A stretch of DNA of 64,000 nt, from contig NZ_VEWK01000003.1 in assembly GCF_006376675.1 (NCBI RefSeq), positions 1 to 64,000 on the forward strand, read 5' to 3'. Made by a program: the position numbers and the translations under genes. The notes under the pieces are model-generated. The model worked only from the letters and a program-made list of their open reading frames with translations, searched no databases and was not told the origin of the DNA. Shown in pieces: positions 35,963 through 45,104 of the stretch; within the stretch, counting starts at the first letter, position 1, and the number at the start of each line of letters is the position of its first letter. The DNA comes from Brucella pecoris. GTDB taxonomy: Bacteria > Pseudomonadota > Alphaproteobacteria > Rhizobiales > Rhizobiaceae.

Positions 35963-37872
35963 CGACTGGCGCAAAACCGCATCCAAGCCAATTGCTCGTC
36001 CTGGTGCCAGTCGCTGTTTCCAGTTTAGCATTCTATATTACCAACTGGCGTTGGCCGGAATTGGCCGCTGGCTTATCAGGGAAACCGCAATACTGGATTT
36101 TACGGGCGTCTCCTGTACCAGCCCTTGTATTCGGCCCGCTTGCCGGGCTCCTGACTGTCTGGATGTTGCCATTACATCGGCGGAAACCGATCGCTCTGGC
36201 AAGCCTTGCCTGCTTCCTGCTCATAACTGGCTTCTACGCATTGCGCGAAATTACCCGTCTTTCCCCCTTCGTGGAAGGCCGGGCATTGAGTTGGGACCAG
36301 ACGCTGTCATACCTTGATATGATCGCGGTCGTCAGCGCTGTCATCGGCTTTATTGCCATTGCTGTATCAGCACGCATTTCCAGTGTCGTGCCTGAACAGG
36401 TAATGCGCGCCCGGCGTGCAACCTTCGGCGATGCAGACTGGCTGCCAATGCGTGCTGCAGCACGACTATTCCCGGAAGATGGCGAAATCGTCGTTGGCGA
36501 ACGTTATCGCGTCGACAAGGAGCTCGTTCATAAACTACCATTCGATCCAAACGACCCAGCCACATGGGGACGCGGCGGCAAGGCACCGCTTCTTACCTAC
36601 AAGCAGGATTTCGATTCCACCCACATGCTCTTCTTTGCCGGATCAGGCGGCTACAAGACGACGAGTAATGTCGTGCCAACAGCGCTGCGCTACACCGGTC
36701 CGATCATCTGTCTTGATCCCTCGACCGAAGTGGCACCAATGGTCATCGAACATCGCCGGAAGAAACTGCGGCGAGAAGCCATGATCCTTGACCCGACAAA
36801 CCCTGTCACAGGTTTCAATGTGCTTGACGCAATTGAGACATCAACCAGCAAAGAAGAGGATATTGTCGGTATCGCTCATATGTTGCTGTCGGAAAGTGTG
36901 CGCTTCGAAAGCTCGACCGGCTCTTACTTTCAAGATCAGGCCCATAATCTTCTCACTGGGCTTCTCGCACATGTCACGCTGTCGCCGGAGTTTTCCGGCC
37001 GACGCAATTTGCGCAGCCTGCGACAGATCGTTTCCGAACCCGAGACATCCGTGCTCGCCATGCTGCGAGAGGTTCAGGAGCATTCAGAATCTGCCTTCAT
37101 TCGTGAAACACTTGGCGTCTTCGTCAATATGACCGAGCAGACGTTTTCAGGTGTCTATTCGACTGCATCGAAGGATACACAATGGCTATCTCTCGACAAT
37201 TACGCTGCCCTCGTCTGTGGCGATAGCTTCAAATCCGCAGAGATCGCGACAGGCAAAAAGGATGTGTTTCTAAATATCCCTGCATCGATCCTGCGTTCCT
37301 ATCCGGGGATCGGGCGTGTAATCATCGGCTCGCTGATCAATGCAATGATTGAGGCGGATGGTGCATTCCAGCGCCGTGCCTTGTTCATGCTCGATGAGGT
37401 TGACCTGCTTGGCTATATGCGCGTTCTTGAAGAAGCGCGTGATCGCGGTCGCAAATACGGGATCAGCATGATGCTGATGTACCAATCCGTCGGCCAGTTG
37501 GAACGCCATTTTGGCAAAGACGGTGCATTGTCATGGCTCGATGGATGCGCCTTTACAAGCTATGCGGCGATCAAGGCACTCGATACCGCGCGAAACGTCT
37601 CGGCCCAATGCGGGGAAATGACGGTGGAGGTAAAAAGCAGTTCACGAAATACCGGCTGGGATACGAAAAACACCGCCTCGCGAAAATCCGAAAACCTCAA
37701 TTTCCAACGTCGCCCGCTGATCATGCCACACGAAATCACTCAAAGCATGCGCAAGGATGAGCAGATCATCATTGTACAGGGACACAGTCCGATCCGCTGC
37801 GGGCGCGCCATCTATTTCCGACGAAAGGAAATGGACGAGGCTGCAGAAGTCAACCGGTTCGTCAAACGATAA
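35959..37872 (+). CDS. traG: TraG/VirD4 type IV coupling protein
   Basis: A 637-aa inner-membrane ATPase that hands the relaxosome to the VirB channel. Three to four N-terminal membrane helices (to about residue 150) precede the motor domain. Walker A is FAGSGGYKTTSNVV near residue 225 and Walker B LFMLDEVDLLGYM near 474; conserved TraG blocks such as QDQAHNLLTGLLAHV, SPEFSGRRNLRSLR and GRKYGISMMLMYQS are clear. The ATG overlaps the traD stop. Confidence 0.95.
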   Translation: MTTGAKPHPSQLLVLVPVAVSSLAFYITNWRWPELAAGLSGKPQYWILRASPVPALVFGPLAGLLTVWMLPLHRRKPIALASLACFLLITGFYALREITRLSPFVEGRALSWDQTLSYLDMIAVVSAVIGFIAIAVSARISSVVPEQVMRARRATFGDADWLPMRAAARLFPEDGEIVVGERYRVDKELVHKLPFDPNDPATWGRGGKAPLLTYKQDFDSTHMLFFAGSGGYKTTSNVVPTALRYTGPIICLDPSTEVAPMVIEHRRKKLRREAMILDPTNPVTGFNVLDAIETSTSKEEDIVGIAHMLLSESVRFESSTGSYFQDQAHNLLTGLLAHVTLSPEFSGRRNLRSLRQIVSEPETSVLAMLREVQEHSESAFIRETLGVFVNMTEQTFSGVYSTASKDTQWLSLDNYAALVCGDSFKSAEIATGKKDVFLNIPASILRSYPGIGRVIIGSLINAMIEADGAFQRRALFMLDEVDLLGYMRVLEEARDRGRKYGISMMLMYQSVGQLERHFGKDGALSWLDGCAFTSYAAIKALDTARNVSAQCGEMTVEVKSSSRNTGWDTKNTASRKSENLNFQRRPLIMPHEITQSMRKDEQIIIVQGHSPIRCGRAIYFRRKEMDEAAEVNRFVKR

Positions 37873-38383
37873 AGACCGCAAAACTGCGCTTCATTTAAAG
37901 TTTCCTCCCGTCGGGTTAAAGCGACGAATCGCAATGACACAAAGCGTGATCTTCATTTTTGTTCGGGGCCATGCTCCCCCTGTCATGACCCTTCGTGGCA
38001 AACTAAGCGATAGGTGCCATGGCTGCTCATCTGGCAAACTGACCGGCAAATCTCAAACAAACCTGAACGAGACAGGCTTTTAGCTCCGCCTCTTCTTCAG
38101 GCTGGATCGCGGTGCTCAATGGTCGGAGCAACCCTTCAACAATCGCCCCAACGATACACATTGAGACGATGCGAGAATCTTGTGAAACAAATGTAACCCG
38201 ATGACCAACTTTTCTTCCATGTTGGTGTGGACGGCTCCCAACGGCATCGCGATGTGCCAGAATGAGTTCGTTGAAAGTTCAATCGAGGGAAACCCGTCCG
38301 TAGAAGAGATTAATCATGCTGGTGAAAACCTGTTCAGTCCGCTATTCAGATTTCAGCTATGCATTAATCGAATGGCTTATTTC
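37873..38383. other. 511-bp gap holding only a regulator remnant
   Basis: Apart from the TetR-like fragment on the minus strand (38028-38200), no gene is supported. The longer frame that continues upstream of the DUF6880 gene lacks a ribosome site and shows no family-like sequence before its residue 62. Confidence 0.45.
38028..38200 (-). pseudogene. Possible TetR-family regulator, C-terminal remnant
   Basis: A minus-strand frame without a proper start reads SQDSRIVSMCIVGAIVEGLL, then RPLSTAIQPEEEAELKACLV and CLRFAGQF before a TGA. The helix pattern looks like the last two helices of a TetR-type ligand-binding domain. No DNA-binding part precedes it, so it would be a decayed gene. The call is tentative. 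Confidence 0.3.
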
Positions 38384-39823
38384 ATGGCATCCAAAACGAC
38401 GCTCAATGCAAAAAATCTCGAAGCGCTCGGCGTAGAGAAACTGGCTGAACTGCTGATCGAAATCAGTACCGGAAATGCCAACCACAAACGACGTCTTCGA
38501 ATGGAACTTGCTGGTAACTCTAGCGGGGAAGAATTGGCCAGGGAGGTTCGCAAACGTCTCAGCAGTATCGCTCGTGCCAAGAGTTGGATCGACTGGCAGA
38601 AAGTCAAGACGGTCAAATCCGATCTGGAAACCCAGCGTAAAACAATCGTCGAAAAAATAGCACCGACGAATCCCGATGAGGCTTTCGAACTCATATGGCA
38701 GTTTTTGTTGTTAGGAGATTCTATTTACGAACGCACACATGACGGTAGCGGAACGCTCACCGAAAGCTTTCATCAGGCAATTGATGACGCAGGACGGATA
38801 GCTGGACAGGTCAAGATTTCCACGGAGAGCCTTGTCGGGCGAATTTATGCAGCACTCCAGAATAACAATGGCTACAGTCAATTCGACAGATTGATCCCAT
38901 CCATGGTACCAGCCCTTGGCGAAGAAGGGCTGCGGCAATTGCAGCAGCTATTCGAAGGCGGAACGAAGACACGCGACACGAAACGAACCAACGAAAGCAG
39001 ACAACTGATAGGTTTGAGCTCAAACGAGCCTGTTTATCGGGACGATGTCTATGCGAGTAGCGCATTCTTCACAGCAAAAGTGTCCTTGCAGCAAATCGCT
39101 GACGCGTTAGGTGACGTGGACCTGTATATCGCTCAGCATGCCGAGCACACGCATATTATCCCCACAGTAGCGACAGAGATCGGCAGGAGGATGGTTTCGG
39201 CAGGGCGAGCCGAGGAAGCTTTGAGAATCCTTGACAAGGCACAAATCGGTGAGCGGTATCAAGTTCCCTACGATTGGCAGGCGACACGAGCCGACGCTCT
39301 TGAAATGCTCGGTCGTGGTGAAGAAGCACAACAGTTTCGCTGGCAGTGCTTTGAACAGTCTCTCAATGACGGCATGCTGAAGGAATTTGTGCGCCGATTA
39401 CCGGATTTTGACGATGTGGAGGCTGAGGAAAAGGCATTTGCATACGCTCAGACCCATCCCGATGTACAGCAGGCATTGATACTCTTTTTGAACTATCCTT
39501 CTCCTGCCGAAGCGGCCAAATTGGTAAGGCACCGAGCCGCCGGACTAGATGGCGATCGTTACGAACTGCTCTCTCCTGCAGCAGAAGTGCTAAGCGCGAA
39601 ATATCCACTGGCAGCGACCCTCCTTCTGCGTGCCATGATCGACTTTACGCTTAATTATGCTCGCTCCAGTCGTTACAAGCACGCCGCGCGACATCTCATG
39701 GAATGTGCGTCTCTGGCACATCAGATAGAAGAGTTGGCAGAGTTCAAAACGCATGATGACTACGTTGCGGATCTGAAAAAGGTGCATGGTCGAAAGCATG
39801 GCTTTTGGAGCTTGATGCGGTAG
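38384..39823 (+). CDS. DUF6880-family protein
   Basis: A largely helical protein of 479 aa whose first 60 residues (MASKTTLNAKNLEALGVEKL, then AELLIEISTGNANHKRRLRM, then VRKRLSSIARAKSWIDWQK) match what I recall of DUF6880. The remainder resembles alpha-helical repeats (HEAT/TPR-like), with blocks such as YQVPYDWQATRADALEMLGR. The ATG at 38384 is chosen because family similarity begins there. Ribosome site is weak. Function unknown; such genes often occur in accessory regions of Rhizobiales. Confidence 0.7.
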   Translation: MASKTTLNAKNLEALGVEKLAELLIEISTGNANHKRRLRMELAGNSSGEELAREVRKRLSSIARAKSWIDWQKVKTVKSDLETQRKTIVEKIAPTNPDEAFELIWQFLLLGDSIYERTHDGSGTLTESFHQAIDDAGRIAGQVKISTESLVGRIYAALQNNNGYSQFDRLIPSMVPALGEEGLRQLQQLFEGGTKTRDTKRTNESRQLIGLSSNEPVYRDDVYASSAFFTAKVSLQQIADALGDVDLYIAQHAEHTHIIPTVATEIGRRMVSAGRAEEALRILDKAQIGERYQVPYDWQATRADALEMLGRGEEAQQFRWQCFEQSLNDGMLKEFVRRLPDFDDVEAEEKAFAYAQTHPDVQQALILFLNYPSPAEAAKLVRHRAAGLDGDRYELLSPAAEVLSAKYPLAATLLLRAMIDFTLNYARSSRYKHAARHLMECASLAHQIEELAEFKTHDDYVADLKKVHGRKHGFWSLMR

Positions 39824-39985
39824 TTATTTTTCCCCTTAGTGTCCAACAATCGCTCGCATTTGGCGATTTCCAAGCTGGATTGAAGGTTTCCGCTGATTGG
39901 AGGAAAGTGGCCCGCAATGAGGAGAGCTATTTATCGCTAAAGATGATAGCGTCCAGCGGCGCAGTTTGGAACGTAGATGATCTGG

Positions 39986-40990
39986 CTACCCGCCTGAAAC
40001 ACCTAATGCATCAAGCGCAATCTGGCGTGCACGGCGCGCGGTTTCCTCGTCGCAAATGAGTACATTGCCGGTGCCGGAGAGCAGCGCGGCAGCAAGCGCT
40101 TCTGCCTTGTTAAGCCCGCCCGACGCGAACACCACAGTCGGCACGCTTTTTAGGGTCTCGAATGACGGCGCTATGGCGCGCCGGTTGATCGGATGGTCGA
40201 TGGGCTTACCATTCCGGTCAATAAACTGCGCGACGATATCGCCGCAGGCACCAGCTGCAATCAGTTCATCCAACGAAACGTCACTCGGCAATCCGTAGCG
40301 GATTAGCAGCGAACGCATCGTCAAGTCGCCGATACTGACAAGGATAATGTCGTTCTTCCTGATCCGCTCAAAAGCGCTTTCGAACACGTCCTGACTGACG
40401 ATGGCGTCGCGAGATTGGGGGCTACCTGCGTAAATCGGCGCGGCGAGATAAGCGCATTGCGCATTGAGTTGGCGCGCCAGATCACTCGCAATATCGAATG
40501 TATTGATCTCGATGCCGTGCGTGAGACCGCCGAGGACGGAATTGACGGAAACATCGGGCCGTTTCAGCTTAGGCATGTGACGCACCATCTCGCGCAATGT
40601 CGCGCCCCACCCCACACCGATCCCCGATATATCAGTGGTGTTCAGCTGGTCTACGAGAAAATCGGCGGTCGCCTGTCCCACCAGCGCCGGCACCAGCGCA
40701 GGATTTTCGGGCGTCGGTACGATACTGGCGTGGCGCAACGAAAAATCGGCGACGAGCTGTCGCTCCAATTCTACGCATGACACCAATCGCGAGTTCAACG
40801 TGATCGTCACCAGCCCCGACCGGCGCGCCTCGGCGATAATCTTGTTGATGCGCAGGCGATTGGTGGAGAAGGCCTGCGCGATTTCCCCCTGTGTCCGACC
40901 TTCCATGAAATATTGCCAGACGACGCGCATCTGCATCTGTTCTTCGGCGAGCGCAGCTGGACCGTTCAACAACAGCTTTCCGTTCATCAT
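39986..40990 (-). CDS. SorC/DeoR-type sugar-binding transcriptional regulator
   Basis: A 334-aa regulator with an N-terminal helix-turn-helix (VVWQYFMEGRTQGEIAQAFS, then TNRLRINKIIAEARRSGLV) and the SorC effector domain (residues 70-330; GIGVGWGATLREMVRHMP, YLAAPIYAGSPQSRDAIVS, PTVVFASGGLNKAEALAAAL). SorC proteins bind phosphorylated sugars. It is divergent from the HAD/phosphoesterase/ABC operon and likely controls it. The tandem ATGs at 40990/40987 follow GAGG. Confidence 0.9.
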   Translation of the reverse strand: MMNGKLLLNGPAALAEEQMQMRVVWQYFMEGRTQGEIAQAFSTNRLRINKIIAEARRSGLVTITLNSRLVSCVELERQLVADFSLRHASIVPTPENPALVPALVGQATADFLVDQLNTTDISGIGVGWGATLREMVRHMPKLKRPDVSVNSVLGGLTHGIEINTFDIASDLARQLNAQCAYLAAPIYAGSPQSRDAIVSQDVFESAFERIRKNDIILVSIGDLTMRSLLIRYGLPSDVSLDELIAAGACGDIVAQFIDRNGKPIDHPINRRAIAPSFETLKSVPTVVFASGGLNKAEALAAALLSGTGNVLICDEETARRARQIALDALGVSGG

Positions 40991-41130
40991 CAGAACCTCA
41001 TTTGCCAACTGGGCCCCGCCAGGCGGACCCTCTGCCTGTCTGCTTTGGTATAGAAGCGCTTCTCCTGCACGGAAAGATACCGACCCTCCGAATTTACGGC
41101 ACAAATCGCTGATTCCACTGTTTCAATATC

Positions 41131-41185
41131 TAATGTATTTACATCTGTAATTATCTATTGACAACTGTTTTAACCTACCTAGACT
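41131..41185 (+). promoter_or_regulatory. Promoter and candidate SorC operator of the ABC operon
   Basis: TTGACA (41158-41163) and TAGACT (41180-41185), 16 bp apart, form a plausible sigma-70 promoter. Directly upstream, AATGTATTTACATCTGTAAT holds interrupted GTA/TAC palindromes, suitable for the divergent SorC-type regulator. The remaining 334-bp gap between the two coding starts contains this promoter and the leader ORF. Confidence 0.5.
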
Positions 41186-41226
41186 GAATGTCGTCAAAGT
41201 TGAAGTACTACCGGGAGGAAAGAGCG

Positions 41227-41328
41227 ATGCCGCCGGAAATCAAAAGGGCAAAACGACACCGACCTATCCCGTACGATATGCGGGCTGGCTTTCCTGCCGT
41301 CCATCCAATGCCCTGCGTGCAGGGATGA
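41227..41328 (+). CDS. Small leader ORF, 33 aa
   Basis: An ATG at 41227 follows a near-perfect GGGAGGAAAG ribosome site and opens a 33-codon frame (MPPEIKRAKRHRPIPYDMRA, then GFPAVHPMPCVQG). Its TGA overlaps the ATG of the HAD gene as ATGA. This looks like a translated leader that couples ribosomes into the operon. The peptide is basic and resembles no family I know. It may simply be the original N-terminal coding start of a coupling device. Confidence 0.5.
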   Translation: MPPEIKRAKRHRPIPYDMRAGFPAVHPMPCVQG

Positions 41329-42101
41329 TTGCCATGACCGACATAACATCAGCAGGCTTGGATGCTCTTGAAAATATTGCTCTCATCATTTTTGACTGTG
41401 ACGGGGTGCTGATTGACAGCGAGCCGATTGCCAGCCGAACACTTGCCGAAATGCTGCGCAATGCCGGCATGTCCATCACGGACGAGGAGGCGCATGTCAG
41501 GTTCACCGGCCATTCAGAACCGTCTATCCGCCGGATCTGTGCGGAAGAACTGGGCATGGTCGACATAGATGCCCATTTCTCCGCCTGGCACACGCGTCTT
41601 TATGAGGAATTTGGGTGTTCGCTCACATCGATGCCGGGCATTGATGCGGTGGTCAAAAGCGTGAGGCGGCCCAAATGCGTTGCCTCGAACAGTTCCATCG
41701 AGCGCCTCAAAAGCAGTTTGGGCAAGCTTGATTTGTGGGAGCATTTCCATCCCGCAGTGTTCAGCGCCCAGATGGTGGCAAGACCCAAGCCTGCCCCAGA
41801 CCTTCTTTTGCATTGCGCTGAACAATTCCACGTCAAGCCGGAGCATTGCGTGATGATCGACGACAGTTCGCACGGCGTCCTCGCCGCCAATGCAGCAGGC
41901 ATGACTGCAATCGGATTTGTCGATCCAGCAGATCCGCGTCCCGACCGGGCTTCGCTTCTCAAGGCCAGCGGCGCTGCTTTCGTTGTCAACGGAGCAGCAG
42001 AATTACCGGCTGCGATAGCCGCTGCCAATATCCTCATCGGTGAACATGACCGGCCGACTGACCGCAACGTTACATTTGCAAGTCCACACCAACAGTTGTA
42101 A
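41325..42101 (+). CDS. HAD-superfamily phosphatase
   Basis: A 258-aa subfamily IA haloacid-dehalogenase-type phosphatase: LIIFDCDGVLIDSEPIA (motif I, nucleophile Asp), CVASNSSIERLKSSL (motif II Ser), KPAPDLLLHCAEQF (motif III Lys) and CVMIDDSSHGVLAANAAG (motif IV). It probably dephosphorylates a sugar phosphate or phosphoglycolate-like metabolite. The first ATG is coupled to the leader ORF; an ATG at 41334 is an alternative. The gene heads the ABC operon, so its substrate is probably derived from the imported solute. Confidence 0.88.
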   Translation: MIAMTDITSAGLDALENIALIIFDCDGVLIDSEPIASRTLAEMLRNAGMSITDEEAHVRFTGHSEPSIRRICAEELGMVDIDAHFSAWHTRLYEEFGCSLTSMPGIDAVVKSVRRPKCVASNSSIERLKSSLGKLDLWEHFHPAVFSAQMVARPKPAPDLLLHCAEQFHVKPEHCVMIDDSSHGVLAANAAGMTAIGFVDPADPRPDRASLLKASGAAFVVNGAAELPAAIAAANILIGEHDRPTDRNVTFASPHQQL

Positions 42102-42157
42102 GCTTTTTTCGATGCGGTGAATTGATCTGATCAGTTTGCAATCAGGGGAATGAAAGA

Positions 42158-42973
42158 ATGGTCCGCGTCATACAGATTTCAGACACGCATCTTGGGCGCC
42201 ATAGGGCGCATTTCGTGGAAAATTGGCAGCCTTTGAAAAACTGGCTCGCCAGTGAAAATCCCAATCTGATCATCCATTCAGGTGATATCAGCGTCGACGG
42301 CGCGGATGTCGAGGACGATTTTGCCTTCTGCCGCGAAGTGATGGTCGGCCTGCCCGCCCCGATGCTGGTTGTTCCTGGAAACCACGATGTCGGCGAACCG
42401 CAAAGCGCACATCAGCCGACCAACGAACATCGTCTGGAACGCTGGAACCGACAGTATGGCGCAGATTTCTGGGCAAAGGATGTGGGAGCATGGCGCCTTC
42501 TCGGGTTCGATTCCATGATCCTGAGTTCCGGTCTTGCGGCGGAAGAAGCGCAGTTTCACTGGCTGGAACGACAAATGGAGAGCGCGGACGGCCGCCGCAT
42601 CGCATGGTTTACCCACCAACCTCTGTTTATCAATGGCTGGGACGATATCGACAACGGCTATTGGTCAGTAAGGCCGGAACCGCGCACCCGGCTGCAGCGC
42701 CTCACGCAGCGCTTCGGTGTCGATCTTATCGCCAATGGTCATCTTCATCTGTCACATGATTTTGTTCTCGACGGGGTCCAGTTTGTCTGGTGTCCGTCGG
42801 CCGCGTTCGCAGTCGGTCCAGACATGCAGCCGCCGCTGGGCGGTGAAAAGCAGCTTGGCGCCGTGCGTTATGAATTCTCGGATGCGGGTTTCACATTCGA
42901 GCGCATCCATCTGCCGGAGCTGACGATGATGTGGATCGACGACGTCGTGCACGAAGTTTACCCCCCGCGATAG
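42158..42973 (+). CDS. Calcineurin-like metallophosphoesterase
   Basis: A 271-aa class III phosphodiesterase-like enzyme. The dimetal site is complete: QISDTHLGRH (D-x-H), HSGDISVDGADVED (GD), VVPGNHDVGEP (GNHD), FTHQPLF (H) and NGHLHLSHD (GHxH). It resembles CpdA/GpdQ-type cyclic-nucleotide or glycerophosphodiester hydrolases. No signal peptide is present. Within a CUT1-type ABC operon, hydrolysis of an imported phosphodiester would make sense (inference). Confidence 0.9.
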   Translation: MVRVIQISDTHLGRHRAHFVENWQPLKNWLASENPNLIIHSGDISVDGADVEDDFAFCREVMVGLPAPMLVVPGNHDVGEPQSAHQPTNEHRLERWNRQYGADFWAKDVGAWRLLGFDSMILSSGLAAEEAQFHWLERQMESADGRRIAWFTHQPLFINGWDDIDNGYWSVRPEPRTRLQRLTQRFGVDLIANGHLHLSHDFVLDGVQFVWCPSAAFAVGPDMQPPLGGEKQLGAVRYEFSDAGFTFERIHLPELTMMWIDDVVHEVYPPR

Positions 42974-43006
42974 TTGGAGCGGGCGACGAATGCTGGAGGA
43001 GAACTT

Positions 43007-44203
43007 TTGTCCCAGGTCGATATACAAAACATCACTAAATCGTTCGGAAGCTTCAAGGTACTGGACGACATTAATATTTCGATCCGCGACGGGGAATTTC
43101 TTACCCTCGTTGGACCTTCGGGCTGCGGCAAGTCGACGCTCGTGCGCATCATCGCCGGCCTGGAAAGCCAGTCGGCAGGTACGATCAGCGTGGACGGCGC
43201 ATCGGTGAATCACCTGCGCCCGCATGAGCGCAAGCTGTCGATGGTGTTTCAAAGTTACGCGCTTTATCCGCATATGACGGCTTTCGACAACATCGCTGTT
43301 CCCCTCACCGTAGAAAAACTCAGCCTGTTGGAGCGCATCCCGCTGTTCAAACATCTCTCGCCACGCCGCAAAAGGCTAACACAAGAGATTGCACAACAGG
43401 TCGAAGCCGTGGCCGGCCAATTGAAGATCGAGGCGCTGCTTGGCCGCAAACCCGCGCAGCTTTCTGGCGGGCAGCGCCAGCGTGTGGCGCTCGGCCGGGC
43501 GATGGTCCGCCAGCCGCGCGCCTTCTTGATGGACGAACCGCTATCCAATCTGGACGCGAAACTGCGCGTCCACATGCGCACAGAACTGACCGAACTGCAC
43601 AAGCGCATGGGCGCGACCTTCATCTATGTCACGCACGACCAGATCGAAGCCATGACCATGTCGGACCGTGTCGCAATGATGGACGGCGGCAAGGTGCAGC
43701 AGCTCGGGACGCCGACGGAACTTTATGAGCATCCGACCAATCTGGAAGTGGCCCGCTTCATCGGTAGCCCAACAATCAATACTATGCCCGCATCGATTGG
43801 ACCGGCTGGTCGGGTGGAAATACAAGGCAGGCCACTTGGCATCGCCGTCAACCTGCCGCAGGGCGAGAGTGTGACCATCGGCATCAGGCCGGAGGCGCTC
43901 GACCTTCTTTCGCTTAAGCAGACGGCCACAGGTCAACCAATCATCGACGCACGCCTGCGCCGCACGGAAAATCTCGGCGCCGAATTTCTCCATCACCTCG
44001 ACCTGACCGGCACGGAAGCGACCAGTTTCATCATGCGCACGACTTCGCCGCATGAAGACATCCACGAAGGCGATGCTGTGCGACTGACCTTCGACCCCAC
44101 GCTTTGCCATATTTTCGGCCCCGACGGACGGCGGGCGGAAAAAACGCATGTGCTCTTGTCAGGCGACGATTCCGGGAGGGCAAAACATGGCTCAACCCGT
44201 TGA
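43007..44203 (+). CDS. ABC transporter ATP-binding protein, UgpC/MalK type
   Basis: A 398-aa CUT1-type ATPase: Walker A GPSGCGKSTL, Q-loop VFQSYALYPHM, signature LSGGQRQRVALGRAM, Walker B FLMDEPLSNLDAKLR, His switch YVTHDQIEAM. A C-terminal MalK regulatory domain (OB-fold/TOBE, residues 240-390) follows. An extra block after the Q-loop (about 30 residues) slightly lengthens the helical domain. I use the TTG at 43007 with GGAGGAG upstream; the frame is also open from a TTG at 42974. Confidence 0.94.
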   Translation: MSQVDIQNITKSFGSFKVLDDINISIRDGEFLTLVGPSGCGKSTLVRIIAGLESQSAGTISVDGASVNHLRPHERKLSMVFQSYALYPHMTAFDNIAVPLTVEKLSLLERIPLFKHLSPRRKRLTQEIAQQVEAVAGQLKIEALLGRKPAQLSGGQRQRVALGRAMVRQPRAFLMDEPLSNLDAKLRVHMRTELTELHKRMGATFIYVTHDQIEAMTMSDRVAMMDGGKVQQLGTPTELYEHPTNLEVARFIGSPTINTMPASIGPAGRVEIQGRPLGIAVNLPQGESVTIGIRPEALDLLSLKQTATGQPIIDARLRRTENLGAEFLHHLDLTGTEATSFIMRTTSPHEDIHEGDAVRLTFDPTLCHIFGPDGRRAEKTHVLLSGDDSGRAKHGSTR

Positions 44204-45104
44204 ACCGGCTCTTGGACAAAGGCTCGGGCGGCGAGAATTCGTTGAGAAGCTGACAGGGCTTGGCCTGGCGGCACCCGCATTCATACTGCTCGTGCTGCTC
44301 CATATCGTGCCGCTGATTGTCTTGGTGGTGCTCAGTCTCACCGATTATCAGCTTGGCGACCTGACGCTGTCATTTGCCGGCCTCAAGAATTTTTCCAATG
44401 CCTTGCACGACGAAACCTTCCGTCGATCGCTCTTCAACACGTTCATCTACGTGGCCTTCGTGGTTCCCGGATCAGTGGGGCTCGGCCTCCTGTTCGCCCT
44501 TCTCATCCATGGCCGAACGCGTAGCCGCGCAATCTATGAGGTCATCTTCTTCCTGCCGGTCACGGCAACGCTTATTGCCATGGCGTCGGTATGGAAATTC
44601 CTGCTTCATCCAAGCCTTGGACCAATCAACGCGATTATTGTTGCCCTGGGCTTCCAGCCGGTCAATTTCCTCAGCGACCCTGCCTATGCGCTGCCGACGT
44701 TGGCGGTCATTGGAATCTGGCAACTTGTCGGGTTCAACATGGTGCTGTTTTTGGCCGGTCTCTCGGCGATCCCCAAAGACCTCTATGAAGCCGCTGATAT
44801 TGATGGTGCAGCTGGCGTGATCGACCGCTTCCTGACCGTGACCTGGCCGATGCTTGGGCCGACGACCATGTTCGTCCTCATCACCACATCCATCACCGCC
44901 TTCAAGGTCTTTGACACGGTAGTCGCGATCACGCGGGGCGGCCCACAAGATTCCACCAATGTGATTCTCTATGCGATCTATCTGGAAGGCTTCCAGTATT
45001 TTTCGACCGCCTATGCCGCAGCGCTGACGCTGGTGTTTTTGGCATTCATCCTGATCTTTTCGGGCATCCAGACCTTTTTCATCGACAGGAGGGTGCACTA
45101 TTGA
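44187..45104 (+). CDS. ABC transporter permease, MalF/UgpA type
   Basis: A 305-aa inner-membrane permease with six predicted helices and an EAA loop (YEAADIDGAAGVIDRFLTVTWP). The ATG at 44187 follows GGGAGGG and overlaps the ATPase gene by 17 bp. It forms the channel with the next gene product. Confidence 0.93.
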   Translation: MAQPVEPALGQRLGRREFVEKLTGLGLAAPAFILLVLLHIVPLIVLVVLSLTDYQLGDLTLSFAGLKNFSNALHDETFRRSLFNTFIYVAFVVPGSVGLGLLFALLIHGRTRSRAIYEVIFFLPVTATLIAMASVWKFLLHPSLGPINAIIVALGFQPVNFLSDPAYALPTLAVIGIWQLVGFNMVLFLAGLSAIPKDLYEAADIDGAAGVIDRFLTVTWPMLGPTTMFVLITTSITAFKVFDTVVAITRGGPQDSTNVILYAIYLEGFQYFSTAYAAALTLVFLAFILIFSGIQTFFIDRRVHY

